From assembly GCF_000382225.1 (NCBI RefSeq), contig NZ_KB907824.1, forward strand, positions 1-55,515: a stretch of DNA of 55,515 bases. The letters run 5' to 3'. The notes under the pieces are model-generated. The model was not told the DNA's origin and ran no database searches. It saw nothing but the letters and a program-made list of their open reading frames with translations. The DNA is from Hymenobacter aerophilus DSM 13606. GTDB taxonomy: Bacteria > Bacteroidota > Bacteroidia > Cytophagales > Hymenobacteraceae. Positions 16,470-24,466 of the stretch are shown one piece after another; position 1 is the stretch's first letter, and the number at the start of each line of letters is the position of its first letter. A program made the position numbers and the translations under genes.

Positions 16470-17879
16470 TTAGCGGGCCAGGCGGATGCCGGTGAACTGC
16501 CAGCGTTTGTCGGCGTGGAAAAAGTTGCGGTAGGTGAGGCGGATGTGGCTTTCGGGCGTGGCGCAGGAGCCGCCGCGCAGCACTAATTGGTTCACCATGA
16601 ATTTGCCGTTGTACTCGCCCAGTGCGCCGGCCGCTTTCTGGTAGCCGGGGTAGGGGTGGTAGGCCGAATACGTCCATTCCCAGGCCTCGCCGAGCAGCTG
16701 GTGGCACTGGTCGGGGGCGGCGTCGGGCGGCAGCGGCTGCGGGTCGAAGCGGCTGCTTTCCAGGAAAGTGCCGCCGGCTGTGGTGGCCCCAAACTGGCGG
16801 GCTGCAATTTCCCATTCCTGCTCGGTGGGCAGGCGGCAGCCCCGCCACTGCGCGTAGGCGTCGGCCTCATAAAAGCTTACGTGCGTAACCGGCGCGGCCA
16901 TGTTCACGGGCTGCAGGCCGTGGTGCGTGAAGCGCAGCCACTGCCCGTCGCGCTCCAGCCAGTAGAGCGGCGCCTGCCAGCCCTGCTGCTGCACCAAATC
17001 CCAGCCTTCGCCCAGCCAGTAGCGGAAATCGTGGTAGCCGCCGGCCGTTATAAATTCCAGGTACTCGGCGTTGGTCACGAGCCGGTTCTGCAGCTCAAAA
17101 TCGGCCACGTAGGTGTCGTGCGGGCTCAATTCATTATCAAAGCAGAACCCTTCGCCCTCGAAGCCAATGCGGTGCACGCCGCCTTTTACCGGCAGCCAGG
17201 CCGCTTTTGGTAATGAAGAATTAGTAATTAGTAATGAAGAATTATCCTGCTCCGGTAGGTTGTGTTTTTGAGCTACTTCTTCGGATGACAATTCTTCATT
17301 ATTAATTATTAATTCTTCATTCAAATAAGAAGGGGCCAGCGGGCTGGTGCTGAGGATGTATTTGATGTCGGTGGCCAGCAGCTCCTGGTGCTGCTGCTCG
17401 TGCTGCAGGCCCAGCTCAAACACTTCCCAGAACGCGGGCGGCAGCGTATCGGCTTGCTGGGTCAGCAGCTGCTGCATGGCCGCATCAACGGCCTGGCGGT
17501 AGGCGTACACGTCGGCCAGGGGCGGGCGCGACAGGGTGCCACGGTCGGCCCGGTTCACGCGCGAGCCCAGCGAGTTGTAGTATGAGTTGAACAGGAAGGC
17601 GTAATCGGGGTGGAACAGCTGGTAGCCGGGCAGATACTCGCGCAGCAGAAACGTTTCCCAGAACCAGGTGGTGTGCGCCAGGTGCCACTTGGGCGGGCTC
17701 ACATCGAGCATGGGCTGCACCACGGTATCCTCGGGCAGCAGCGGCCGGCACAGCTCGGCCGACTGGGCCCGCACGGCCGCAAATCGGGTGGCGGGAACTG
17801 GCAGGACGGTTGGGGCCGGCAGGGCGGCCGGAGGTGAATGGCGCGGCGCGGCGGAAATCGGGGCAGAAATAACAGACAT
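16470..17879 (-). CDS. egtB: Ergothioneine sulfoxide synthase EgtB with an in-frame repeat insertion
   Basis: 469 residues. EgtB is the nonheme-iron enzyme that couples hercynine with a thiol and O2. The DinB-like N-domain carries the iron ligands: His69 in WHLAHTTW, and His160/His164 in LGLQHEQQHQEL (HX3HXE). The FGE-sulfatase-like C-domain runs from about 226 (AAWLPVKGGVHRIGFEGE) to RGGSCATPESHIRLTYRNFF. Between the domains, residues about 186-224 (YLNEELIINNEELSSEE...NSSLLITNSSLPK) are encoded by an AT-rich inverted heptamer repeat, foreign to the GC-rich gene. It keeps the frame and falls in the interdomain linker. The thiol used (Cys or gamma-Glu-Cys) cannot be decided here. Confidence 0.93.
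   Translation of the reverse strand: MSVISAPISAAPRHSPPAALPAPTVLPVPATRFAAVRAQSAELCRPLLPEDTVVQPMLDVSPPKWHLAHTTWFWETFLLREYLPGYQLFHPDYAFLFNSYYNSLGSRVNRADRGTLSRPPLADVYAYRQAVDAAMQQLLTQQADTLPPAFWEVFELGLQHEQQHQELLATDIKYILSTSPLAPSYLNEELIINNEELSSEEVAQKHNLPEQDNSSLLITNSSLPKAAWLPVKGGVHRIGFEGEGFCFDNELSPHDTYVADFELQNRLVTNAEYLEFITAGGYHDFRYWLGEGWDLVQQQGWQAPLYWLERDGQWLRFTHHGLQPVNMAAPVTHVSFYEADAYAQWRGCRLPTEQEWEIAARQFGATTAGGTFLESSRFDPQPLPPDAAPDQCHQLLGEAWEWTYSAYHPYPGYQKAAGALGEYNGKFMVNQLVLRGGSCATPESHIRLTYRNFFHADKRWQFTGIRLAR
17211..17322. repeat. In-frame inverted heptamer repeat inside egtB
   Basis: Left arm 17211-17244 and right arm 17290-17322 are inverted copies made of 7-bp units (AATGAAG, AATTAGT, AATTAGT, AATGAAG against AATGAAG, AATTAAT, AATTAAT, AATGAAG). 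It is very AT-rich inside a GC-rich gene. The repeat is translated without stops, giving about 39 extra residues between the two EgtB domains. Confidence 0.88.
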
Positions 17880-18192
17880 GGGCAGGATAGGGGATGGAAG
17901 CGGCAGCTATAATAACAGCTAAAACACCAAAACGGCCGAGTGGTTTAGCGGCGCAAATTCCCAGGGGCGTTGCTGAATAAACCGAAGCTGCTGCGTAATA
18001 ATACGGATTAGCTCGTCCGTAGAAAGTGGTATTTTACTGTTTTGACTCCGCTAAATGCTTATAAATAAGGTTAAAAGCGCCTAATTGAACGTAGGCAATC
18101 AACAATTCAGCTACCTCGCCGGCCCTTCCGCTACTCTCCGGAATTCCGGCGCTTCCCCTTCATTTATTCGTCCACCACTTTCCTTCCAACCG
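17880..18192. other. Divergent intergenic region egtB / KGG gene
   Basis: No gene is visible. It must hold the promoters of egtB (minus) and the KGG gene (plus). AT content rises around 17980-18080. I see no perfect TAnnTTTG box in either direction, so an alternative sigma factor is possible for the stress gene. Confidence 0.5.
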
Positions 18193-18474
18193 ATGAACAC
18201 CAATTCCTCCGCCCGTCCCGTTGCCGCAGCAGCCAGCGCCTCCGGTTCCAAAGCTGCCGCCAGCAAAGCCGCCGCCGGCCAAACGGTTACCAAGCGCCCC
18301 CGCGGTTTCGCCGCCATGGACCCCGCCACTCAGCGCCGCATCGCCAGCGAAGGCGGCCGTGCCTCGCACCAGAGCGGCCGCGGCCACCGCTTCACCTCCG
18401 AGGAGGCCCGCGCCGCCGGCCGCAAGGGCGGCCAGGCCACCCGCGGCTCTGCCAAAGCCAAAACCAACTCCTAG
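18193..18474 (+). CDS. KGG-motif stress protein
   Basis: 93 residues. After a low-complexity Ala/Lys segment, the C-terminal half shows GFAAMDPATQRRIASEGGRA and FTSEEARAAGRKGGQATRG, the two-part KGG motif of GsiB/YciG-type general stress proteins. Such proteins are hydrophilic and disordered and are linked to desiccation and starvation tolerance. The ATG at 18193 is chosen because sequence upstream is not protein-like. A GC-rich inverted repeat follows the stop. Confidence 0.75.
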   Translation: MNTNSSARPVAAAASASGSKAAASKAAAGQTVTKRPRGFAAMDPATQRRIASEGGRASHQSGRGHRFTSEEARAAGRKGGQATRGSAKAKTNS

Positions 18475-18491
18475 TCGGTTTTCGGCTTCGG

Positions 18492-18555
18492 CCCCAACCC
18501 CAGCGCCGCCTTCTGCCCGGTTCAGCCCGGTCGGAAGGCGGCGTTGCTGTTGGGG
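18492..18555 (+). terminator. GC-rich inverted repeat after the KGG gene
   Basis: 22-base arms 18492-18513 and 18534-18555 (core CGCCGCCTTC/GAAGGCGGCG) pair with a few mismatches. There is no T-run, so it may be a hairpin barrier rather than a classical intrinsic terminator. Confidence 0.55.
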
Positions 18556-18621
18556 CGGGTTGTATATTGGCCCGCACCCGCCGCAGCGGGCCGTTTGCTA
18601 TTTCTGCCGATTTCTGCCGCC

Positions 18622-19692
18622 ATGCTTCAGCTTCGATCCGCTCGTCGCGCCCTGCGCTTCAACTTCCCGGCCCGCACCTCGCGCGGGGCCCTCACCGAGC
18701 ATGTAGCCCATTACCTGCTGCTCTCCGATTCGGGGGCGCCCGAGCGCGCCGGCTGGGGCGAGGCCGCCCCGCTGGCCGGCCTCAGCCCCGACTACGGCCC
18801 CGATTTTGAGGCGACGCTCGAAGGGTTTGTGCACGAGTTCAACCGCCGCCAGCTGCGCGAGCTGCTGCCCCACGAGGCCGCCGACCTGGTGGGCCCCGAG
18901 TGGCCGGCGCTGCGCTTCGCCCTCGAAACGGCCGCCCTCGACTACCAGCACGGCGCCCGCCGCCAGCTCTACGACAACGCTTTCAGCCGGGGCGAGGCCG
19001 GCCTGCCCATCAACGGCCTGGTGTGGATGGGCGACGCCGCTTTCATGCGCGAGCAGATTGAAGCCAAGCTGGCGGCCGGCTTCGACTGCCTGAAGCTGAA
19101 AATCGGGAGCCTCGATTTTGCCACCGAGCTGCGCATCCTGGCCGACATCCGGGCCCAGGCGGGGCCCGAGCGGCTTACGCTGCGCGTGGATGCCAACGGC
19201 GCTTTTGCCCCGGCCGAGGCGCTGGGCAAGCTCGAACAGCTGGCCCGCTTCGACCTCCACTCCATCGAGCAGCCCATTGCCGCCGGGCAGTGGGCGGCGC
19301 TGGCCGAGGTGTGCCGCCACTCGCCGGTGCCCGTGGCGCTGGATGAGGAGCTGATTGGCCTGACCAACCCCGCCGGCTGGCCCGAGCTGCTCGAACGGGT
19401 GCGCCCGGCCTACCTCGTGCTCAAGCCCACGCTGCTGGGCGGGCTGGCCGCCAGCCAGAGCTGGGCCGCGCTGGCCGACGCGCACGGTATCGGCTGGTGG
19501 CTGACTTCGGCGCTGGAATCGAACGTGGGCCTGAATGCCATCAGCCAGCTGGCCAGCACGGTGGCCCGGCCGGGCTTTCCGCAGGGCCTGGGCACCGGCC
19601 AGCTCTACCACAACAACCTGGCGGCCCCGCTCAGCATTGCGGCCGGGCAGCTGCACTACCATCCGGCCGGCCCCTGGGAGGCGCCCGGCTAG
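18622..19692 (+). CDS. menC: o-Succinylbenzoate synthase (MenC), enolase superfamily
   Basis: 356 residues. MenC dehydrates SHCHC to o-succinylbenzoate in menaquinone synthesis, the respiratory quinone of this phylum. Enolase-superfamily marks are in order: catalytic lysine pair FDCLKLKIG, metal ligands in LRVDANGAF, SIEQPI and VALDEELIG, and the second-half lysine in YLVLKPTLLGG. The N-terminal capping domain is normal (RAGWGEAAPLAGLSPD). The ATG at 18622 gives the standard start MLQLRSARRALRF. No other men gene is in the window. A dipeptide epimerase is the main alternative, but the closing GWWLTSALESNVGLNAISQ pattern fits MenC better. Confidence 0.85.
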   Translation: MLQLRSARRALRFNFPARTSRGALTEHVAHYLLLSDSGAPERAGWGEAAPLAGLSPDYGPDFEATLEGFVHEFNRRQLRELLPHEAADLVGPEWPALRFALETAALDYQHGARRQLYDNAFSRGEAGLPINGLVWMGDAAFMREQIEAKLAAGFDCLKLKIGSLDFATELRILADIRAQAGPERLTLRVDANGAFAPAEALGKLEQLARFDLHSIEQPIAAGQWAALAEVCRHSPVPVALDEELIGLTNPAGWPELLERVRPAYLVLKPTLLGGLAASQSWAALADAHGIGWWLTSALESNVGLNAISQLASTVARPGFPQGLGTGQLYHNNLAAPLSIAAGQLHYHPAGPWEAPG

Positions 19693-19764
19693 CCGCCGGG
19701 GCCGTTGGGGCTTGCGCTTGGTGTCTAATTTTAAGTACCTTACCAGGGAAGTTTTTCCTTTGGT

Positions 19765-21069
19765 ATGCCGCTGCGAATCGGGCCTTTCTTGCGTGCGTAC
19801 TCTTGGCGCCGGCCGCCGCTTTTGGGCTGGCTGCTGCTCCTGCTGCTGGCACTGGCCGGCCCCGCGGCGCCTGGTCGGGCGCAGGGCCCCGAGCCGGTGT
19901 TCCGGCTCACGCAGCCCCGCGCCCGCAAGGCCCGCATCCCGTTTGGCCTGCAGCGCAACCTGATTGTGGTGGAAGTGCTGCTCAATGGGCAGGGGCCGTA
20001 CAATTTTCTGCTCGATACGGGCCTGGGCACTTCGCTCATCACCGACCCGGCCGTGGGCCGCGAGCTGCAGCTGGCCACCACCGACCGGTTTCTGGTGTCG
20101 GGCGCCGGCGAGGAAAACGCGCTGGAAGCCTATCGGGTGCCGGGCGTGGCGGTGGCGTTGGCCGGCGGGGTAGGGGCGGCCCGGGTTCCGTTTCTGATGC
20201 TTTCGGAGGATGTGCTCAACATTTCGGGCTACGTGGGCCTGCCGGTGCACGGCCTGCTGGGCTCCGATGTGTTCCGCCACCTCGTGGTGCAGGTCGATGC
20301 CCAGCAGCAGCAGCTCGTTTTCTTCGACCCGGCCCGCTACCGCGCCCCGCGGGGCCGCCGCTGGACGCGGCTGCCGCTGGAGTTCGACGGCTCCAAAGCC
20401 TTCCTCAACCTGCCCGTGCAACTCACCGACTCGCTGCAGCTGCCGTTGCGGCTGGTGCTCGATACCGGCGCGGGCCACGCGCTGTCCTTGGAAACCACCT
20501 CCGACCCGCGCCTGCGCCTGCCGCCGGCCCGCCTGCGCACCCAGCTCGGGCGCGGCCTCAACGGCAACATCAACGGCTATCTGGGCCGGGTGCCGGCCCT
20601 GCAGCTGGGCCGCTACCGCATCGAAAACCTGCTCACGTCTTACCCCGACTCGACCGACGTGGCGGCGCGGGCCGAGAGCTTCCGCAACGGCAACCTGGGC
20701 TTCGAGCTGCTCAAGCGCTTCACCACCATCATCGACTACCCCCACAACCGGCTGCTGCTGCGGCCTAACAACCTGTTCCGCGACCCGTTCGAGCACGATA
20801 TGTGCGGCTTCGATCTGCTGGCCTTCGGACCCGGTTTCCGCCGCTACCGGCTGCTGCGCACCGAAACAGGCGGCCCCGCCGACCAGGCCGGGCTGCGGGC
20901 CGGCGACGAAATCGTGTCCATCAACCTGATTCCGGCCGAGTTCTTTTCGCTCACCGACATCAGCCGGCTGCTGCATTCGGCCAACGGCCGCCAGCTGCTG
21001 TTTGTGGTGCGCCGCGCGGGCTCAGACGAGTTGGTAACGGCCCGCGTGCGCCTCACCCGCCAGATTTGA
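19765..21069 (+). CDS. Exported retropepsin-like aspartic protease with PDZ domain
   Basis: 434 residues. A signal peptide (LLGWLLLLLLALAGPAAPG) is followed by two aspartic-protease half-domains, each with a catalytic DTG: NFLLDTGLGTSLI (about residue 88) and LVLDTGAGHALSL (about 232). The C-terminal PDZ domain (about 350-430) shows GGPADQAGLRAGDEIVSIN. This is the architecture of periplasmic or secreted PDZ aspartyl proteases common in Bacteroidota. The substrate is unknown. It lies 72 bp after menC in the same direction and 116 bp before the acyltransferase, with no obvious shared function. Confidence 0.85.
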   Translation: MPLRIGPFLRAYSWRRPPLLGWLLLLLLALAGPAAPGRAQGPEPVFRLTQPRARKARIPFGLQRNLIVVEVLLNGQGPYNFLLDTGLGTSLITDPAVGRELQLATTDRFLVSGAGEENALEAYRVPGVAVALAGGVGAARVPFLMLSEDVLNISGYVGLPVHGLLGSDVFRHLVVQVDAQQQQLVFFDPARYRAPRGRRWTRLPLEFDGSKAFLNLPVQLTDSLQLPLRLVLDTGAGHALSLETTSDPRLRLPPARLRTQLGRGLNGNINGYLGRVPALQLGRYRIENLLTSYPDSTDVAARAESFRNGNLGFELLKRFTTIIDYPHNRLLLRPNNLFRDPFEHDMCGFDLLAFGPGFRRYRLLRTETGGPADQAGLRAGDEIVSINLIPAEFFSLTDISRLLHSANGRQLLFVVRRAGSDELVTARVRLTRQI

Positions 21070-21185
21070 GTTCGGCCTCCGCCCGGCGCTGTTGGCTGAA
21101 TCTTTTGCGGCCATTGCCAGGGCGGGGCGCAACTCGGAGGCGGCTAAAAGCAGTACATTGGAAACCCGACCGTGTTCCGCCCCCT

Positions 21186-22343
21186 ATGATGACGCCCCCC
21201 GCTGCCGCTGCGAATCCTGCCGGGCCACCACCGGCCGTTGTGGCCAACCAGTACATCTACGCCGATTATTTCGACGAGCAGTTCGTCGAGACGCTCGACC
21301 GCAACATTATGCAGCTGCTCGACCGGGTGTGGTTTCGCTCCGAGCTGGTGGGCTTCGACGACTACCCGCAGCGCAACCGCCCCGACCGGCCCCTGCTGTT
21401 CGCCTCCAACCACTCGGGCATGGCCTTTCCGTGGGACGCCATGGTGGCCCTGGCCCACCTGTGGCGCCAACTGCCCGATTTGCGCGACCTACCCCGGCCG
21501 CTGTCGGCGCCCATGCTTTCGCAGTCGAGTTTGATGAACCCGTTTCTGGTGAAAAACTTCTGGAAGCGGGCCGGGTGCGTGGATGCCACCACGCTCAACT
21601 TCGAGACGATGATGTACTACAACGACCACAACCTGATGCTGTACCCCGAGGGCGTGCCGGGCATCGGCAAGGGGTTCAATAATAAGTACCGGCTGCAACG
21701 CCTGGCCACTAGCATCGTGCGCCTGGGCATCGAGCACCGCACCGACATCATCCCATTCTACACCATCAACGGCGAGTACCTCAACCCCTACACCTACAGC
21801 TGGGAGTGGGTGAACCGGCTGAGCAAGAAAATCGGGATTCCGTTTATTCCGGTGGGGCCGGTGCTGCTGCTGGTGCTGCTGCAGCCCTGGTTTTTCTACA
21901 TGGCCTTTCCGGCCAAGCTCACCTTCGTGCTCGGCACCCGCGTGAAGCCTTACGAGCTGACCGACAAAACCCCCGCCGACCTCACCCGCGACGATTACCG
22001 GGCGCTTTCGGAGCAGTTGCGCGCCCGCATGCAACCTGAGCTGGACGCCGCCGTGGCCAAGTACGGCCAGCACCCGTACCGCTGGCGCGAGCTGTGGCAG
22101 CGCATCAAAACCAACTGGCGCTACTTCCCGTTTTTCCTGCCGTGGGCCTGGCCCGCGCTGTTTCAGGAGTTCGAGCGCCAATACATCCGCGCCGGCCGCC
22201 GCGACTTCGACCTCGACCTGCGCACGCCCGGCGCCTATTGGCGCATGCTCTGGCGCAACCCCTTTACCATCAGTTTTTTTATTCCGCTGCTGGGCTGGAT
22301 TCCCATCGCCATCCGCGGCTACAAAAACCATCGGATTAAGTAG
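21186..22343 (+). CDS. PlsC-like 1-acylglycerol-3-phosphate acyltransferase family protein
   Basis: 385 residues. The PlsC-like acceptor motif appears as FASNHSGMAFPWD (about residue 70; wider than the usual NHx4D) and the second motif as LMLYPEGVPGIGKGF. Motif III is probably DIIPFYTINGEYL. Two hydrophobic segments follow (FIPVGPVLLLVLLQPWFFYM and near the C-terminus TISFFIPLLGWIPIAI), so it is membrane-associated. Such enzymes acylate glycerophospholipids or ornithine lipids. The long C-terminal extension (about 250-385) is not part of minimal PlsC. I chose the ATG at 21186 since the upstream frame overlaps the protease gene. The exact acceptor is unknown. Confidence 0.75.
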   Translation: MMTPPAAAANPAGPPPAVVANQYIYADYFDEQFVETLDRNIMQLLDRVWFRSELVGFDDYPQRNRPDRPLLFASNHSGMAFPWDAMVALAHLWRQLPDLRDLPRPLSAPMLSQSSLMNPFLVKNFWKRAGCVDATTLNFETMMYYNDHNLMLYPEGVPGIGKGFNNKYRLQRLATSIVRLGIEHRTDIIPFYTINGEYLNPYTYSWEWVNRLSKKIGIPFIPVGPVLLLVLLQPWFFYMAFPAKLTFVLGTRVKPYELTDKTPADLTRDDYRALSEQLRARMQPELDAAVAKYGQHPYRWRELWQRIKTNWRYFPFFLPWAWPALFQEFERQYIRAGRRDFDLDLRTPGAYWRMLWRNPFTISFFIPLLGWIPIAIRGYKNHRIK

Positions 22344-22344
22344 A

Positions 22345-22590
22345 ATTATGAATTCCGTCAAGGTTTTAATGTGAAGATATGCGTGTTTATTACTGCTGTT
22401 ACGCAGGGAGTAGTAGCGCGAACTTTGTAGTTCGCGTCCCTGCGCCGTTCACGCTGCTTTAACGGCGCGGGGACGCGAACTACAAAGTTCGCGCTACTAC
22501 CCTGGCAGCACTGCAACGAACCCACTGCGTAACAGCAGTTTATTACTCGCCTTATTAATTCAAAATTGATAATTCAAAATCCATAATTAA
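22345..22590. repeat. Three-layer nested inverted repeat
   Basis: Outer layer: AT-rich heptamers at 22345-22358 (ATTATGA, ATTCCGT) and 22553-22590 (units starting ATT/AAT, period 7 or 14) in inverted orientation. Middle layer: ACTGCTGTTACGCAG at 22392-22406 against CTGCGTAACAGCAGT at 22525-22539. Inner layer: a 91-bp palindrome 22410-22500 (GTAGTAGCGCGAACTTTG...), same family as 46688-46786. It fills the whole gap between two plus-strand genes and suggests successive insertion of elements into one another. Confidence 0.8.
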
Positions 22591-22596
22591 CCCAGA

Positions 22597-23550
22597 ATGG
22601 CTTCTTCGCAGCACGCCTTATTGAAACAGTTCTTGGTGCAGGCTACCGGGCCGCTGGCTGCGCGGCGCCCCCAACTGCCGGCTATGCGCCTGTTTGCCGA
22701 GCTGCTGGCCTTCGGGCAGTTCACGCCCTGGAATGTGTTTGTGGAGGACGTCGACGTGGAAGGTATTCCGGGCGAGTGGGTGCGGCCGGCCGGTGCGGCC
22801 CCCGGGCGGGTGCTGCTGTATTTGCACGGCGGCGGCTACGTGCTAGGCTCGCTCAACACGCACCGGGCGCTGGTGGGCCGGCTGGCGCAGCAGTGCGGCG
22901 TGGCGGCGCTGGCCATCAACTACCGCAAAGCCCCCGAGTACCCATTCCCGGCCGCCCTCGAAGATGCCCTGACGGCCTACTTCTGGCTGCTCAACCAGGG
23001 CCACGCGCCCGCCGATATCATCGTGGCCGGCGACTCGGCCGGGGGCGGGCTGGCGCTGGCGCTGCTGCTGGCCCTGCGCGATGCTGCCGAGCCGCTGCCC
23101 GCCGCCGCCGTCGGCCTTTCGCCTTGGACCGATTTGCGGCTGCCCACGGCCACGCTGCGCAGCCTCAGCCACCACGAAAGCCTGCTGCTGGAGGCGCTGG
23201 AAATCCGGAGCTGGGGCCCACTCTACGCCGCCGAAACGCCCCTGAGCCACCCGCTGGTGTCGCCGGCCCGCGCCGCGCTGCACGGGCTGCCGCCGCTGCT
23301 GCTGCAGGTATCCGATGCCGAAGTGCTGGGCGACGACGTGCGCCGCTTCGCCGAGCAGGCCCGCGCGGCCGGCACGCCCGTTACGCTCCAGATTTTCGAT
23401 GGGCTGGTGCATTGGTGGCACCTGTTCTGGCGTTTCGTGCCCGAAGCCGATGTGGCCCTGGCCCGGGTGGCCGACTTCACCCGGCAGGTGTGGGCCGAAT
23501 CGGAAACGCGCTTGGTGGCGGAAACCGCTGCCGTGCGGCAAGCAGCCTGA
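22597..23550 (+). CDS. Alpha/beta hydrolase, hormone-sensitive-lipase family
   Basis: 317 residues, no signal peptide. The HSL-family oxyanion motif LLYLHGGGYVLGS (about 70), nucleophile motif VAGDSAGGGLALAL (Ser about 147), an acidic residue in LLLQVSDAEVLGDD (about 240) and the catalytic His in DGLVHWWHLF (about 270) are all present, so it should be an active cytoplasmic esterase or lipase. The natural substrate cannot be read. The gene stands alone after the nested repeat and ends before a gap without clear signals. Confidence 0.85.
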   Translation: MASSQHALLKQFLVQATGPLAARRPQLPAMRLFAELLAFGQFTPWNVFVEDVDVEGIPGEWVRPAGAAPGRVLLYLHGGGYVLGSLNTHRALVGRLAQQCGVAALAINYRKAPEYPFPAALEDALTAYFWLLNQGHAPADIIVAGDSAGGGLALALLLALRDAAEPLPAAAVGLSPWTDLRLPTATLRSLSHHESLLLEALEIRSWGPLYAAETPLSHPLVSPARAALHGLPPLLLQVSDAEVLGDDVRRFAEQARAAGTPVTLQIFDGLVHWWHLFWRFVPEADVALARVADFTRQVWAESETRLVAETAAVRQAA

Positions 23551-23723
23551 AAATGAGCCGTATCAGGAGAAATATTGCAGATTGGAGCTTAACTATATAG
23601 CGGGTATTTCGTAGGTTTGTAGCAGATAGTAGGCTTGCATACTATTTTGGGCCTGCCGGCTTTGCCGGCGCGGTTTTTTCGTCTGACTTTCTTCACTTTC
23701 CCATCATTCAACCCCAACTCATC

Positions 23724-24215
23724 ATGGAAGATTTGTTCAAGAAGTTCGTAAACGCTGGTGTGGGCTTCGTGTCGCTGACCAATGACCGGGTGCAGAAAAG
23801 CATTGATGCGCTGGTGAAGGAAAGCAAGCTCTCGGAGAAGGAAGGTGCCAAAATCATGGACGACCTCAAGAAAAATACCGATTCCAAGCGCAGGGAGCTG
23901 GAAAAGCAGGCCCAGAGCCTGGCCTCTAAAATGCTGAAAACGGTGGGCGTGGCCCCCAACTCGGAGCTGGAGGAGCTGAAGCGCAGCACCAAAGCCGGCG
24001 GCAAATCGGCGGGCAGCAAGAAAGCCGCGCCTTCGAAGGCCGGTGCCGCCACTAAAGGGGCTGCTGCCAGCGCCACCAGCAAGGCCGCCAGCACCGTGAA
24101 AAAAGCCACCGATAAAGCCGGCGCCGCCGCTGGCAAAGCCCAGAAATCAGCTGCCGGCTCGGCCGGGGCCGCCAGGAAAGCCGAGAGCAAGGCCGACAGC
24201 ACCGACGCCAAGTAG
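23724..24215 (+). CDS. Phasin-like protein with Ala/Lys-rich histone-H1-like tail
   Basis: 163 residues. Residues 1-85 are helical and charged (MEDLFKKFVNAGVGFVSLTN, KLSEKEGAKIMDDLKKNTDS), like the phasin/PhaF-type coiled-coil region. Residues about 90-163 are repetitive Ala/Lys/Ser (SAGSKKAAPSKAGAATKGAA), resembling histone H1 or the PhaF tail and suited to DNA binding. Such proteins bind polyester granules or the nucleoid. No PHA genes are in the window, so the granule role is unsupported. A strong intrinsic terminator follows the stop. Confidence 0.6.
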   Translation: MEDLFKKFVNAGVGFVSLTNDRVQKSIDALVKESKLSEKEGAKIMDDLKKNTDSKRRELEKQAQSLASKMLKTVGVAPNSELEELKRSTKAGGKSAGSKKAAPSKAGAATKGAAASATSKAASTVKKATDKAGAAAGKAQKSAAGSAGAARKAESKADSTDAK

Positions 24216-24245
24216 CAAGCGGCTGGCTTCCTCGAAATGAAATAG

Positions 24246-24279
24246 AAAACCCCGTCCGTGTTTCGCGGGCGGGGTTTTT
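24246..24279 (+). terminator. Intrinsic terminator of the phasin-like gene
   Basis: AAAACCCCGTCCG pairs with CGGGCGGGGTTTTT around a 7-base loop, ending in five T. Confidence 0.85.
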
Positions 24280-24301
24280 CGGTAAGAGTTGGTAAAAGAA
24301 C

Positions 24302-24429
24302 GTCATTCTGAGCGAAGGCGTAGCCGAAGTCGAAGAATCTCGCGTGCAATGCTAACCCTGTCGTCAGAAATTACTGTGGCACGCGAGATTCTTCGTCCCT
24401 GGCTTGATGCGCCACATGCTCAGAATGAC
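24302..24429. repeat. Asymmetric GTCATTCTGAGC palindrome, tip type 1
   Basis: A 128-bp element. The ends GTCATTCTGAGC/GCTCAGAATGAC and the tip GAAGAATCTCGCGTGC/GCACGCGAGATTCTTC pair, but the middle parts of the two arms do not match. The right arm has TCCCTGGCTTGATGCGCCAC where other copies repeat the GCGAAGC arm. The same replaced arm occurs alone at 11340-11384. Confidence 0.85.
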
Positions 24430-24466
24430 AGTCTACTCCCTACCGGCGCCGTAACTTGCCCCGACT

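Noticed and set aside
18598..20976. A 792-codon open frame antisense to menC and the aspartic protease
   Set aside because: GC-rich codon usage opens the antisense frames. The translation is low complexity (Gly/Gln/Arg/Ala), while the plus strand encodes two clear families.
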